From Buddleja alternifolia (taxonomy: Eukaryota; Streptophyta; Magnoliopsida; Lamiales; Scrophulariaceae), in the NCBI GenBank assembly GCA_019426215.1, contig CM033401.1, positions 20,031,134 through 20,095,133 of the forward strand: a DNA stretch of 64,000 bases. Direction: 5' to 3'. Below the pieces are notes generated by a model. It did no database searches and had not been told where the DNA came from. It worked only from the letters and a program-made list of their open reading frames with translations. Position 1 is the first letter of the stretch, and each line of letters opens with the position of its first letter. Below, piece after piece: positions 21,839-34,847 of the stretch. Position numbers and translations under genes: made by a program.

Positions 21839-23448
21839 TGTTGGGAATCCATCGGGTAAAAATGCAGAGGAATAAAAAAAATTTGGATTCCTAAACAGAG
21901 ATCACTTTAACGGGAATAATGAATTTTAAACAGTTTTCCAAAAACTTAAACGAAGTAGATTACCTTATCAATTTCGTAGTATTTCTTCGCGTAACAGCAA
22001 CTCCCTAAGCTCCTGTCTCTAAAGATGCATGCGAAACGAACCTTCAAAATTTCTTCCAAAACTTCCTCATTGATGGTGGTGGACAGCTAGGGCGAGCTTT
22101 TGGAGGAGGGAGGAATCTATTCCTTTTGTGTTATGCAATTGGGTTAAGACCTTGTGACTTGTTAGTGTTAGAATTAACTTATAACTCTTTTACTTAACAA
22201 ACAAGTCAAGGAGTGTTCCTTGACTCCCATGTAGCCACCCCTAAGGCTTCTAAAGGACATGGGCGGGCTTTTGTTGGCCCGTTCAACTTAGCCCAACTAT
22301 TTAACATGTATTTAATTTAAATCCTATTTAAATTCCAATACATATTAAATAATTAAATAATTTAATTCAATCTTATTAAATTAAATATTTAATTCATTGA
22401 TTTAACCAATAAATCAATGCGTCCATTTAATTACATCTTTCTAAAAGATTAACACAAAAGACATCCCGTTCGTTTCTTATAGCACGACTCTTTAAGTTCG
22501 TCTCAATTGGCAATGAGAGGAAATACCAAAGGATGTGAGTGTCACCTAGTCAGTCTCGTGGACTCACATTGTAACCCAATTGAGTACGAAATGAACGAAT
22601 CATTTATGAACCTCTGGACCATAAATACCATATGAGTATAAGCCCTTCACTGACGTATCCCGATCAAGTGAGAGTCATGGTTTATGTCAAACTCACTAAA
22701 CTTGATACTGTGCATGTAATCATATCATGATGAAATTACCAAACTACCCTCCATGTCCCATATGGGTTAGTTTCATTGCTTTGGCCAAAGACTTATAATT
22801 TCATATGCACATGATACTTTCTCGTTTACTATCGAGACAGTGAATCCCATCTTGGCGATCACTGAACAACTGCTACTTGACTCATTGAGATCGCACTTCG
22901 AGGTTGGCCCAACCAAATGGTGAATTGGGCCTAACTACTCTAGTAACAGATTCAACAGCACAAGCACATTGACCATGAACCCTCAAGTCTAAGGCCCACA
23001 CATACTATTATGGTCAGTAATCCAATCATTGACAAACACTGAGTAAATACCCATGTGATCGGATTACTGCAAGTCATGTTCGAATATATCAATTCCATTG
23101 ATATATCTAGGACACGTGTCTTACTATCCCATAGTGTTCGACAGGCACTCCTTGTCAGAGCATGTGTCATACAAGTCGAATCTTAATGCCCAATTAAGAT
23201 TCCCTGACTTGCGAACCCCTTTTGAGTGATCAGGAATAAGACTCTCCCCGTGCCACATCTTTATTCCATAAAGAGCGAAGAGTCAACCTCGATACACAAG
23301 GACTGTTTGTTCAATACTTATTTGATGCCACAAAGTTTTACGTGAACAGAATAATAATTGCCTTTATTAATTATCAATTTGTACAACATAATTGAATACG
23401 CTATAAAATTTATTTGTCCTCATTGGCATCTAGGGCATATACCTGACA
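21839..23448 (-). mobile_element. Solo LTR, family A copy 2
   Basis: It begins TGTTGGGAATCC and ends ATACCTGACA. It is similar along much of its length to 14863-16528, and both end with a CAT.GGCAT-type segment. It interrupts Tat gag between the two coding halves. The flanking pentamers GCTGT and GCCGC differ only by two transitions, as a decayed 5-bp target duplication would. It has no coding capacity. Confidence 0.72.
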
Positions 23449-24329
23449 GCCGCATCGCTGATATCATACATGTTAGCTTTGGCATTAAACTTGTCAACGT
23501 GCTTTTGAGGGTCTCCTACACTTTCATACTTGCTAAGATGCGGTATCTTCAGTCCTTGTGGTATAGACTCCGCTAAGATAGTCAAGCAATACAGACTTCT
23601 CTTGGGGCCGGGGGTGTTACCGCTAGGGGGACGAGTTGTCTATCCTCATTCCTACCCCTATTTTCAGCACTTTCATCTTGATGAGAGGCTTGTTTACACC
23701 GACCTTCTCGCCTCGGCAAGGTCTCTTCGTGGGTCAAGGAAGCTTTACCTCTAAGTGGAGACCTAAAGGGTACCGTCCTTCTGCCTCTTCCTCGTGGTGG
23801 CTTATCTTGAGGAAAGGCCACGCGAATCTCCCCCTTCTCCCATGCTACTCCGCTAATGGGTGAGTTAAATCGCCTTGACCCTACCCCTCCTAGGGCCAGG
23901 AACTCCTGACCTCTTTGGGGGGATCACTTGGGCTTAACTTGAGATAGGCACTCCCTCGCACGAGACTCCTGACCCCGGTGAGCAGATTGAGGGGGTACAT
24001 TATTCCCACCTTGAGGGTCCTGCTCCCTATAAGCCGATGGGGGTAGCCTGGACTGAGGGGGGGTGCTTTCTAGCGCACTGCTTAATAGCACACGCCGCCG
24101 CTCGTATTGAGGAATCCTCAACAAGATCAAGGAGGGCTTCTTGGATGATCTCAAGAACCCTAGTAGCAGGGGGCGAAATCACTTATGGCGTCACGAGAGG
24201 TACATTCTGCTCATTCAATGGAGATAATGGATTTGGGTCTCCTCCACCGACATGAGCGTCTGGTAGACCTTCTTACGGTGTGGGATTAGGGACTCCACCA
24301 CCTGCTGCTGGCATGTTGTTGCTCGTCAT
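23449..24329 (-). pseudogene. Tat-like gag, N-terminal half
   Basis: The minus-strand ATG at 24327-24329 lies about 60 bases after the primer site and starts a frame (MTSNNMPAAGG) that soon meets stop codons. Near the other end, a clean stretch at about 23590-23449 encodes the gag segment IPHLSKYESVGDP..HVDKF, which leads directly into the capsid region continued at 21838. Between them are Pro/Arg-rich frames with frameshifts. Confidence 0.65.
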
Positions 24330-24388
24330 CCTATCACCGTTGGTATGTGCTTGAGACCTAGCTTGCATACTCAGTGGTTGGACAACTA

Positions 24389-24406
24389 TTCCCACAGACG
24401 GCGCCA
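24389..24406 (-). other. Primer binding site of Tat-like element
   Basis: The minus-strand sequence TGGCGCCGTCTGTGGGAA follows an LTR end (TGCATCA on the minus strand, ending at 24410). Primer sites of this form are common in Tat-branch elements; I do not assign the tRNA with certainty. Confidence 0.65.
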
Positions 24407-25978
24407 AAATGATGCAGGATTAAAATGTATATATCACGTGTTGACCATGTGGGGATGAAATTCGACCCAATACCCGACAAACTAGGCACTAGGTTGTTTT
24501 ATGTTTAGACTGCAGTCGCTATAGGCAAGCTATCTATGTACCTACTTTGATGGGATCAAGTCTTTTCGTAGTTCAATGGTGGGGTAGCTCTCTAAAGATG
24601 TCTGTTGTTTTCTCTCTAGCAATCTTTTTATGGGGAGAGCAAATAATGAATTTTCACCAACTCTTCGTGGTATTTATAGAGCTGAAGGTGGACAATGGGC
24701 CGAAGGCCTCATCAGAGGCCCATCCAGTGATAGATAATTACTTTCGACCATATACTATGGCTCAATTGATTACTTGAGCCCCTTTAGCTCGGGATGTCCT
24801 GTTTGGGTTATCCCCGCTCAATTACGAGTCCTTTTGTAAAATTGCCCACTAAATTTATAATCCACATCAATATGTTATGATATCTTTGAGTAGAATCATC
24901 TGAAGGGTAATGACATTAACTCATTCGAACTTTTTGGGTTTCTGTACTTGTGTATACTATTTTATTATTATTATTATTATTATTATTTTGCACTTTCTTA
25001 TGTTAACGGTTTTTACAAAATTTTAAATTTTATTCCGCCGGGATCCCATCACATGCATCACATGTATCCCTTTTAAGGATATATATATATATATATATGA
25101 CATTTTATTTATTGAAACAATATTTTCTTGTGTTTTCATTATTTTGAATTGTACTATTCAAAATATCATTTCAAAAAGGGCATAAATAGTGAACTACAAG
25201 GGCCATTAAATGTCATTTTTACCCTTAAAAGGGTCACATGCAATGTATGTAATGAAATTCCAGTGAGTATTCTGCCGAAAAATACAAAAAGTATAAAATT
25301 TTGTAAAAACTCGTGTAGTAAGAAAATGTAAAAATAAACAAGTTTAGATAAAGAAATGGAATAGTTTACAAAAATAAAAAAACCTAAAAAGTTTTAATGG
25401 GTTAATGTCAGTACCCCTGCCTCCTATGTGAAATGTTTAAAGGGCAAATATCTTGGTCACTATAAGAAAAAATAGTATCAGTGATAAAATAGTAATCATA
25501 GTTCAAAAAAGTCAGGTATTTAGTGATATCAATTATTGTTTTACAATTCTAGTGACTTTTGCAAACTTAATATGAACATTGTATTCGTCTAAATTCTCAA
25601 ATTGACAGACTATTAGTAACATAGTACTAACAACGAAAATGCAGCCACTCAACTGTGGTTAAGCGTGTGTAATTACATGACTCGAAAGAAAACTTTTATA
25701 CCGATCTTAATGTTACTAATTGTCAAATAATGATGAAAATCTCAATTCTTGTCACTATAAACCGGTACAAATTATCATCATGATAAAAAAAGATTTCTTG
25801 TCATTTAACTACTATTATATATAAGAGTAAATGTCCCAAATATACATAAACATTTTCGTCGCCATTCAGTTCCTTTTCTACTTTTTTCCTTGTATCCCTG
25901 GAACCGTGCCGTTCGAGCCTTAGGATCTTTTGAATTCGATCGTTTTGAAGTTGCTTGGTTGGAAATTGGAATTGTTTT
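24407..25978. other. Probable Tat 5' LTR remnant and unassigned AT-rich DNA
   Basis: From 24410 rightwards this should be the 5' LTR of the minus-strand Tat element, but no second copy is in the window and its outer boundary is not visible. There are microsatellites at about 24960-24988 (TTA repeat) and 25079-25098 (TA repeat). From about 25100 to 25978 the sequence is AT-rich, without a supported ORF. The five bases GTTTT before 25979 are the left target duplication of the copia element. Confidence 0.45.
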
Positions 25979-27495
25979 TGTTAGGAATTTCATGTTAGAT
26001 GTTTTGATGATAACAATGAGGATTACTTGTTAGACCCCAAAATCTATAAGTTTGATTATAATAGAAATCATGTATAAGCTTTGAGCGTTAGAATTGTAAT
26101 AGACTTTATAGGCTTTGATTTATTTTATTCTAAACTGTTAGGCTAAGTACTCTTAGATTGAGCGTCTGATGATTTCTGAGTGAGTTTATCAATAATTAAG
26201 TTTGAAGATTCAAGTGCCTAAAGTTTGAATGAAGAAAAAGCTTCCAAGCGTCCAAACGACCAGTTATATCAAGCGTCACTTATCAGACAGAAGTAATTTA
26301 AGGATGAATGAGCGTCTATCAATGACTGATTTCACCTGAATTTATTTTTAAGTCCAGAAGGTGTTTAATGCAAATATTCTCAATGCATTAAGTGCCAACG
26401 GGCATTTAATTCAAATGCATTAAAAGTGATAAGCTCTTTCAGACGTATGGAGAAGTCACCCTATTGGATTGTCAACTATTCACAGACTGCAACACCAACT
26501 TTTGTGCAGTCGATTTTCAGGAAAAAGGACTAAAGTTGTTCACTTGCGGAAGTGAGAGACACGTGCTTGTGCATGTGTCAAACGGACACTTTTTCCAAGA
26601 ATGCCTATAAATAGGACTTCAACAACAAGCCAAACATACCCGATTGATTCCAAGCCAAATTGTTGTTGAATTGAAGTCTCATTCCTTAAATTCTCAGAAA
26701 AGCCAGAATATTCAAGCAAACATTCTCTTTGCTTTTCTTCAAATTCTGAGACAGTCAACCAATATCTCAAACATTCTTTTCGGAGAAATCTACATTACTA
26801 TTGAGATATTCACAGTTGTTTGAACTTCATCAAAATCAAACAAACCATCCAGAAAAACCCCATCCAAGCCTCGCAGTCTGTGTGAAGTCGAAGTTAGATA
26901 CTTGCATTAGTTCTGAGTGAAAGAAGCAAGAAGATAGAAGTGCCTTGGAGTAGAAATCTGTGTGATCAAGGAGCTCAAGTCATTAACATCCATCTCTCCC
27001 TAATTTGTAGAAGATTCTGTGTGATTCTTTGAGAATCATCTTAGTGGATTGCCTCCGAGTGTTCAAGGAGAATAAGGACGTAGTTGGGATTACACCACCC
27101 AACGAACCTTACAAACATTGTGTTCCTTACTTTACAGTCAATTTCCATATCGTCACATTATTGCATAAATCTGTTAAGAACTTAATTGAACGCTAAGCAA
27201 CTAAAATACCTTTTGTGACGCTGAAAGCTTTCAAAGAGAAGACCATAAAATCATTCTGTTGTACTAACACTGATTAAAGAACTGAATGCTTAAACCTATC
27301 TGGTTATAGTATTCAAATCTTGAAGTCTAAGTTAACTTTCTAAAAATACTCTTCATTAGACGCTCAAGTCAAGCGCCTACTTTTCAAGTGTCCAACGAAT
27401 TTCAATACGGATCTTTTTGAAGTCGAAAAAAATTTCAGGATCTATTCAACCCCCCCCCCCCTTCTAGACCTTTCGTATGCCACTTGGGACCAACA
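25979..27495 (+). repeat. 5' LTR of sirevirus-like element (1517 bp)
   Basis: It starts TGTTAGGAATTTC and ends GGGACCAACA just before the primer site. A homopolymer C run lies at about 27450. It is rich in AGCGTC/GACGCT motifs (26161, 26247, 26272, 26311). Short ORFs in it recur in the 3' LTR and are not genes. Confidence 0.92.
26606..26613 (+). promoter_or_regulatory. TATA box of sirevirus LTR
   Basis: TATAAATA in the context GCCTATAAATAGGAC, kept in both LTRs (second copy 62598-62605). This is a strong plant core-promoter match, with the R region beginning shortly downstream. Confidence 0.75.
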
Positions 27496-27497
27496 AG

Positions 27498-27509
27498 TGG
27501 TATCAGAGC
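27498..27509 (+). other. Primer binding site, tRNA-Met type
   Basis: TGGTATCAGAGC two bases after the 5' LTR end, complementary to the 3' end of initiator tRNA-Met, the usual primer of plant copia elements. Confidence 0.93.
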
Positions 27510-27593
27510 CGTTAAAATTGAAATTTCAAAATTTCCAAGCATAACTGCTTGTTTAGATCCTTTTTCAAAATTTAGTTACTTTTAAAATCTCTC

Positions 27594-29039
27594 ATGGAAT
27601 TTTTTAAAGTTCCTAAGTTGACCGAGTCAAACTATGACTCATGGAAGGTCAAAGCTTTTACCTATTTGTATTCCTGTGATGACGAAATGTGTGATGTCAT
27701 TTCAGATGGACCCATTCAGATTTACAAAGTACTCACCAGAGCGCTTGGAGCCACAGAAGAGACTTCAGATGGCTATGTTGAGAAGCCTAAGCAGGAATGG
27801 TCCACAGATGAGTGTCGAAGATTTAATCTAGACAATGTTAGACGAAACGCTTTGTACACTGCTATTGGTGACAACAACAATTTATTCAACAAGGTCAAAG
27901 TTTGTAACACTACCAAGGAGATATGGGATAAGTTAGCCATAATTTGTGGCGGTTCAGCACAAATCAAGGAAAACAAACTTTCAATCGCCAAAGAAAAATT
28001 TAATAGTTTTAAGATGTTGCCTAACGAGACCCTAGAGCAATTAGATATAAGATTTACAACTCTTGTTACGGAACATATATCGTTGGGGATGGATTTGCAA
28101 AACAGAGAAATGGTGATTAAGATTTTCAGAAGTCTACCTAGTAGATTTTTGATGAAGACAACAGCAATGAGAGAATCTAATATGTTGGATTTTTTAAGTC
28201 CAGAAGACGCCTTTTCAGAACTCAAGGCATTTGAGTTTGAGTTGAATTTAGCTAGTGATGTTGTGAGTAGTCCGGTAAATGAATCTAGACCGCTCGTAGC
28301 ATCAATCAAGGGTAAATCGGGTAATAAGGGAAAAGTTTCAGATATCAGTGAGGATGAGGAACTAGCGCTTCTGAATAGATTCAGAAAGTTCGTGCGATAT
28401 GAAAAGAAAGGAAATAGTCCTAAGCATCAAGGACACAGTTCATATCAAGTGCCTGCTACAGTACAACAACAGTATCAAGCGCCTCAGTATTTTGTTCCTA
28501 CACCCCAAGCGCCTGTTCAATACCAAGCATCTACTCAAAATCTCTCAATGCCTGTGGTCTCAAAACCACACACTGCAAGGTTAGCAAATGAACAAAAGAT
28601 GAAAACTAATCTTTGTTATAATTGCAGGAAACCAGCGCATTACCAGGTAAATTGCCCTTATCCAAACGTATCTAAGCCTTCAAGGCAGGATTACTTAGAT
28701 AGAAACCAATTCAGGAGCAACCTTCGTCAACAAGGTTTGCTAGCGAAATCAGAACAAGCGTCCGCATCTGAAGATTTGGAGTCATCAGAGGAGAGTAGTG
28801 ATGATGATGAGCCAATGGATGACTCAGCGCTTATCTGTCTCATGGACAGAGATGATGAAGCGTCCCCTGAGGTAAACACTGAATTATCTCTTCCTCTCTC
28901 TTATAAAGAATTACTTGCCAAAGTCAGAGAGTATTATAATGATTGTCAAGATGCCGCCAAATTATACCAAAATCACTTTCATATCATTTCATCGCTCACA
29001 AGTGATAAAGTGACACTCAAGGCAGAGTTGCAAGTTTAG
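27594..29039 (+). CDS. Sirevirus-like Gag (481 aa, prematurely ended)
   Basis: The first ATG lies 84 bases after the primer site. The N-terminus has the L.ESNYDSWK motif of plant copia gag, then a long helical capsid-like region (about residues 40-220) with the ILRSLP-like segment IFRSLPSRF. A Gln/Pro-rich stretch at about 280-330 precedes a CX2CX4HX4C zinc knuckle at 28614-28655, in which Ala replaces the usual Gly before His. An acidic Ser/Asp/Glu tract follows. The frame ends at a TAG (29037-29039), where coding similarity continues in the same frame. It is the nucleocapsid/particle protein of the element; as a dead copy it probably yields only a truncated form. Confidence 0.85.
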   Translation: MEFFKVPKLTESNYDSWKVKAFTYLYSCDDEMCDVISDGPIQIYKVLTRALGATEETSDGYVEKPKQEWSTDECRRFNLDNVRRNALYTAIGDNNNLFNKVKVCNTTKEIWDKLAIICGGSAQIKENKLSIAKEKFNSFKMLPNETLEQLDIRFTTLVTEHISLGMDLQNREMVIKIFRSLPSRFLMKTTAMRESNMLDFLSPEDAFSELKAFEFELNLASDVVSSPVNESRPLVASIKGKSGNKGKVSDISEDEELALLNRFRKFVRYEKKGNSPKHQGHSSYQVPATVQQQYQAPQYFVPTPQAPVQYQASTQNLSMPVVSKPHTARLANEQKMKTNLCYNCRKPAHYQVNCPYPNVSKPSRQDYLDRNQFRSNLRQQGLLAKSEQASASEDLESSEESSDDDEPMDDSALICLMDRDDEASPEVNTELSLPLSYKELLAKVREYYNDCQDAAKLYQNHFHIISSLTSDKVTLKAELQV

Positions 29040-29820
29040 CAACAATGCATTGAGAAAAACCAATCGCTTGAGAGTGAAATAATCCAGTTGAAAAGTGATC
29101 TTGATATAATAGTCAAGAAAGAAGCTGAGTTGATTGCTAGACTTGCTAAATCAGAATAGCTCGTCTCATCATTGTCTAAGGCGTCAAGAAAGCTAGACAA
29201 TGTGACTGAGGTAACAAGGTTATTTGGTGAAAAGACCGGTTTAGGATGCAATAAATTCGGTAAACAACCAAACAAACCTAATGTTACGTCAAACAACAAA
29301 GGGAAGGGTGTTTTCTTTGTTGAAGAAGGTCACAAATTCAAACACATGTTGAACCAAGCGACAATGGTACGAGGCCAAATGAGAAAGCCAAAGCTAACTC
29401 AGGCAAGTGTAAGGCAAAGGCAAATGATTTACAAAGACGGGTTCATCCAAACGCTCAAAAGGTTAAGGGTAAACCTAACCACTGTGAATCATGCGCTAAG
29501 CATCCAGCACCAAAAGTGCAACCCAAGCCAGCGCCAAGGAAATACCAGCGTCAATATCCAAGGCAGTCAAGATCATATTAACAATACTATGATGATTATG
29601 ATTATGACTATGATTATGATTACTATTATAATCGAGGACATAATTATACACCCAAACAACACACACAACACCATGTGAAGGCCATTATTCCTATAATGAA
29701 GACTAGGCAAATATGGGTTCCTAAAGTTCTAATTCAAACTAACAATGCTACCTATGGTGAAGGACCCAAGCAACAATGGGTACCTAAACAAAAATAGAAC
29801 TTCCCTTTTAATTACAAGTA
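29040..29820 (+). pseudogene. Gag C-terminal extension and gag-pro linker, broken
   Basis: The frame continues past the first stop with a heptad-rich coiled-coil-like segment (SLESEIIQLKSDL), a second TAG near 29157 and then a frameshift after a FFVEEG segment at about 29335. A GATTAT microsatellite at 29585-29635 encodes an alternating Tyr-Asp tract. A QIWVPK..Q motif and a WVPK motif before 29800 are typical of the region before protease. Confidence 0.7.
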
Positions 29821-30411
29821 CCTAGAGCTAGAGTCGATACATCTATTTGGTACTTCAATAGTGGATCGTCAAGGCACATGACTGGTTTTAAGGATCTTCT
29901 GATCAACTATCGAGCTGCCAACGGTCCTCAGGTTGTATTTGGTGACAACTCCAAAGGTAAAACCAAAGGTATAGGTACTGTGCATAGGGGGAACATCATG
30001 ATAAGTGATGTTTATTATGTTGAGGGTCTAAAGCACAATTTATTAAGCATAAGTCAATTTTGTGATAAAGGCTTTGAAGTCATATTCTCAAGCGACTGTT
30101 GCTATATAAATGACGCTAAGAGTAAGTCTACTAAATTGAAAGGTAAACGAATAAATGTATATTTGGTAGATTGGGGTTCAACACTTGATAACAACCCAAC
30201 ATGTTTTGTTGCTAAAATTGAATCTAAAACGGGTTGGTTATGACATAGAAAAATGAATCACCTCAACTTTAAGACAATCCCTCAACTTATAAATCTAAAT
30301 CTTGTAAAGGGATTACCAAAAGGACCATTTCATAAGGATCGCCTTTGTGACGCTTGTCAAATGGGCAAACAAGTCAAATCATCTTCCAAGAGAAAACCTC
30401 ATATATCTACC
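29821..30411 (+). pseudogene. Copia protease and integrase zinc domain, interrupted
   Basis: Protease is seen as WYFNSGSSRHMTG at about 29848-29886. The catalytic Asp of the family's D-S-G motif is Asn here (codon 29857-29859), so the enzyme is inactive. The GVL-to-integrase linker follows, then a TGA at 30241-30243 just before the HHCC domain (HRKMNH..CDACQMGK, about 30244-30366). Coding stops at 30411, where the solo LTR inserted; it resumes at 43608 after the CTACC duplication. Confidence 0.85.
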
Positions 30412-31155
30412 TGTTAGAGTTAGTGTCCGGCGCACCAATTATTGGGCGCCATTCTTTGTAATAGTAACTCTAGAGTTGAACAATCGTTTTCTTATAAATA
30501 AAGTCAATCTCTTTATATGTGTGGCATGTCTTTATTATTAAATTAGTTTTTACTTTGGCTTAGAATAAAGTCCCGAAGGATCACGCATAGCTATGGGACA
30601 TCATTGCACATTGGGTGTGGCAATGATGGAATATGTCTCGAAGGCTGTGATCTTTAAACATTGTTCCAAGTCGTGAAAGGGTTCATCGAGATAAAGGGAT
30701 ATCGATGCAACCCAAAAGACTTGCTCATATGATGCATACTCTGGTAGAAGTGTATCTCGTTCTATAGATACTGGCACGGTGAAAGCCAATGCATATATGA
30801 GGGTTGCCATTGTGGTAATGGGCGAACTGAACAACCCCATAGAAGTTCCTAAAATGGATTCCCAGTCGAATGTGGACTTCCAGTGGTCTTGTAGTATAAG
30901 AGTAATCCTGATGGACCTAAGATTCCATTGGATGTCTTATGCATAACCGCGCATGTTCTTGATTTGTTACATGATCACTTTAGATGATTGAATATGAGCA
31001 AACTCAGACATGCACGTCTTACGTAGTAAGACACGTGAGAATCAAGAGGAATCTATCTCTGACATTAGCCATTCAGTTAATCTCCTATGGTTACATAGTG
31101 AATCGACTTAAGGAATCTTCGTCCGAAGTATGATATCTAAAGAGGTGTAGGGTTT

Positions 31156-33091
31156 TGACACGCTAAAAGCTAACGTGCTATAATAGCAAGTGCACTAGTC
31201 GTGTGTAGTAATAAAAGTGGACGAGAAGTCCGGATTGTCGAACCACAAGGACTTGAATTCTAGTTTAAGATTTTATAACAACAAAGATCAAAACAATAAA
31301 GGTAAAATGAGTGTGAAATGCGTAAGATAAAAACAAGGTTGCACAAATGATTTAAAACAAAATATAAAGGGAGACTAAGGCACATGCTAGGTTCAAATTG
31401 ATCAATTATACTTATAAAGATTCTCGTTGAAGGATTACGCTTATATTGTTATGGTGAGAGCTCCGAGGGTAAAAAATAACCGATGTCTCGCGTATAAACT
31501 CCTATGCTTAGATCGTGATTTCCCAAATATTCCTATCCGAAAATCTAACCACTAAACATGCATTAACTTACTAGAGCTCACTCGATTTGAATCGAACAAC
31601 TTCACCCGAGAATCTTTACCTATGTCTAGGGCAATTCCTCATTAGTTGCGGGTCATGATGTGAATTTCTTGCACCCTAAGTCAATTTTCTCCCGAAATAT
31701 TCACCTAGGCATAAGATTCTAACATATAGTGATCAAGTATATGCAAGATAAGTAGAACATCAATTCACATCACATAACAATATAAGAATAACCTCAACAA
31801 TCATCTATTATAAACATAAATCACAATTTGGCCTTACATGGCCCTAGTCTTACGAATTTAGTTCATAATTGAAAGCATAAAAGACATAAAAGGATTCATA
31901 TAAATATTCATAGACATAAATGAAATGAAAAGCTCTTAAAAACTCCCTAAATGGTGAATGATGATGGATCTTGAAGTTGAGCCTTCAATCCCCAAGCTCT
32001 TTTCCTTCCTCTAGTTTTCCCCTCCAAGAGTGATGAAGAATGGTGATGAATGGTGGAGAAATCAGATTAGGGGCTGCCCCCGTCTCCTCCAAGAATCTGA
32101 AATCGATAGTGAATGATGAAGAGTATGGGTTCCCCCTCCTTTTACAGCCAAAATTCCACTAAAGTATGCATTAAGAATTCCCATTAAAGTTCCCCAATGA
32201 GAATTCCACCTAAGGTGATGCTTAAAGTTTGGCTTTTAAGATTCCAACCAGCTAAAAAATGCTAAACTTTCGGCCCTTAAGAATTCCACCATGCATAACC
32301 ATGTGAAAACTTCAACAAAACACATGCATGCTGCCATTTTCTTGCTTTCCAGCGCAGTCTAAGTATTTTCCTCATAAATTCTCCACAGATCTCCAAATTG
32401 GATGATTCAAGTCCCCATGTTCAGATAAAACATAGATCTACAACTTTCCAGAAGGACATTTTGTCCAATTCGGTCGCTAAGTATACCTAAATTACGTTTC
32501 AATATGGAGGTTGTTTCTGATTTGGCACCCATAAAGTAAATCTATCAAGAAACACACTTATGACAACCCCTCAACACGTGTGCTGAATTATGGTCAAAAG
32601 TGATTCTTACCCATCATATAATGCTGGAATTTAGGCTAAAAAGGAGTAACATTCGGACTATCCATGCCTAGGCATGACTAGGAGGGCGTTGGGGCGTATC
32701 CTGGCACATGTACTTCTCTGTTCGGCGCAATAATCGTATTTCCTTCACAATTATCTCTATAGACCTCCGATTTAGATGTTTCAAGTTCCCATTTGAAGCT
32801 AAGACATACATATAAAACTTTGTAGAAGAAAACTTTGTCTAAGTCGGTCTCAAAATGTACGGAATTATCGCTCGAATGTGGTAGAAGATGCATAAACCGC
32901 CTAGGTGTTGAAAAACATGCTTGAACTTGTTTTGTACATCGTTTTTCTTCCCTTTTCTTCATGTATTCTCATTTATTACCTGTATTCACTTAACACACTT
33001 ATTAAATGCAAATGTGACATGATTTAAGCAATAAGTGAATCCAAATCATAAGAATTACGGTCTTAAAAACACGTAAAAACACCTCTTATCA
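31156..33091 (-). repeat. 3' LTR of minus-strand Athila
   Basis: On the plus strand it runs from TGACACGC to CTCTTATCA; on its own strand it starts TGATAAGAGG, like the other Athila LTRs here. It is preceded (minus strand) by the polypurine tract AAGTTTGGGGGTGT. The 94-codon ORF at 32678-32962 recurs in the other LTR at 41787-42071 and is not a gene. Confidence 0.93.
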
Positions 33092-34847
33092 ACACCCCCA
33101 AACTTATCAATTGCTCGACCTCGAGCAATAAGAGCTATAAGGCAAGACCAACATCATTCAATGGGAGAAAACAAAACAACTAACTAACTCACTTTCGTGG
33201 AGTAAACGATTGCACTTAGCGGGTGCAACAAGCCTTTAAACCTTTGAGTTACCTCAAAGGACGAGTTATAGTCTCGTGAGGGTTTGCATAAGATATACCC
33301 ATAAAATCTAGCAAATTTTCAATCCCAACCGAATCAACACATCTCAATATGATCAACAAGAATGAATGGCATAAAATCAACCTTTTAGAGTTCACAAATA
33401 TATATACATATCAACTACTTTTGCTCATGTGACACCAATACTTGAAACGACTCCCTAGGGTATAGTGAAAAATAAATCTAGGGTATTATAGTCGAGAGGC
33501 ATCCTTACCAAATTTTGGACATTAATCCCATATCTATCAACTTTTGATCAAACACAAGGCACAAGAATTATAGAAAATCTCATAGCCATTTAAATTTCAT
33601 TATCTCAAATATTCAACATTCAATTCATATGGAATTTCCATTAAACTTCATTAGGGCTAGATCATGTGCAATGTTTTATTCCATTAGGCTTTCTATGACA
33701 CCCATGTAACAAGTTTTAGACCGATGACTCCCAAACTAGATAGTTTTGGGGCATTAAGTGTAGAGACACTCCTAAGGATTTAATCACTCGAGTATCAAAG
33801 GCCACAAAATAAAACTAGATCTTTTAAACAATTCACTTCTTTTGGCTTGAGCATAGCTCAAATTAGCATAATAGTACAGTATATAGGCATGAAACTTTTC
33901 ACCTCCGGTACGTATTAGCCTGACCACTTTTGGTCATACCAAAATTCAACCTTTTCAATTCATTGTTAGCATATAAAATTACTACTCAACTTATAACCTT
34001 ATGAGAAATCTAAGTTAATATTTCTGTAAATAATTCCTTAAGTGTCTTAAGATGGTTATCCTCTCAACTCCTCTACCTTCGATTTAAGTGCATTGTGAAT
34101 CATCTAAAGAATCAATTCTAGTCTAAGGTCTCCACGAGCAATTTCAAAGATATATATATTCCATTAAATTCAGATTATTTCAAGAATTCATGCCATTTTT
34201 CCAAGTCAATCAATTTCAATGCATCAATTGGAAGGACTAAAAATTTTTCATGCTTGATTTTCTCAACAAAGAAGCATATAAACATGATATCAAACAAACT
34301 TTCCCCAAATTCAAGTTAAAAATTAGGATTGCATTTTCAATATTCAAAATAGATACTCTTCTACCCCCAAACTTAAATCCAACATTGTCCCCAATGTTGT
34401 TACAACATGCATACACAAAGGTAAAAGAACACTTACAACCAAGGATATTGAAGAACATCCTTAAGCTTCCAATGCATCCTTACAAAGTTTCTCCTCTTAT
34501 CGAGTAAAATAAGAATCTCTAAAGGTGGGGTCCAAATGTGCATCATATCTAACACTTCAACTTTTTAAACCATCAAGCATAAGAAAAACATACATGCCAA
34601 AAGTGCATGCTTGAACACAATAAAAAGAAACAAACTAAACAAAACAAAAACGAAAGCAAAAAGAAAAGAAAACTTACAAACTTGGGTTGCCTCCAAAGAA
34701 GTGCTAGTTTAGAGTCGGTAGCTCGACTTGAGATAAAGAATCACTAAAGATCCTGGTGGGGAATGGTCACTTTATCCCTCGACCCGTCAATCCCAATGTA
34801 ATGCTTTAACCTTTGGGCGTTTGCCATGAAGGTTCGTCCATTATCCG
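33092..34847 (-). other. Non-coding spacer of minus-strand Athila
   Basis: About 1.6 kb without a convincing ORF between the pol end and the polypurine tract. The conserved stem-loop block (CTTTGGAGGCAACCCAAG on the minus strand, 34681-34698) lies shortly after the pol end, with one mismatch in the stem. No env-like protein is seen. Confidence 0.75.

Larger units (their letters stand above)
17737..24410 (-). mobile_element. Degenerate Tat/Retand-like Ty3/gypsy element
   Basis: Read on the minus strand the order is: end of a 5' LTR at 24410, primer site 24389-24406, gag from an ATG at 24329, protease at about 18612-18163, then decayed downstream sequence. RT, RNase H and integrase are not found. 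The body is broken by solo LTRs at 21839-23448 and 18616-20889. Gag and protease sequences are those of the Tat/Retand branch (DSGSSAD protease motif). Multiple frameshifts and stops show it is old. The far LTR boundary was not found. Confidence 0.75.

Noticed and set aside
32678..32962. 94-codon minus ORF, also at 41787-42071
   Set aside because: It is duplicated only because it lies in both LTRs of the inner Athila.
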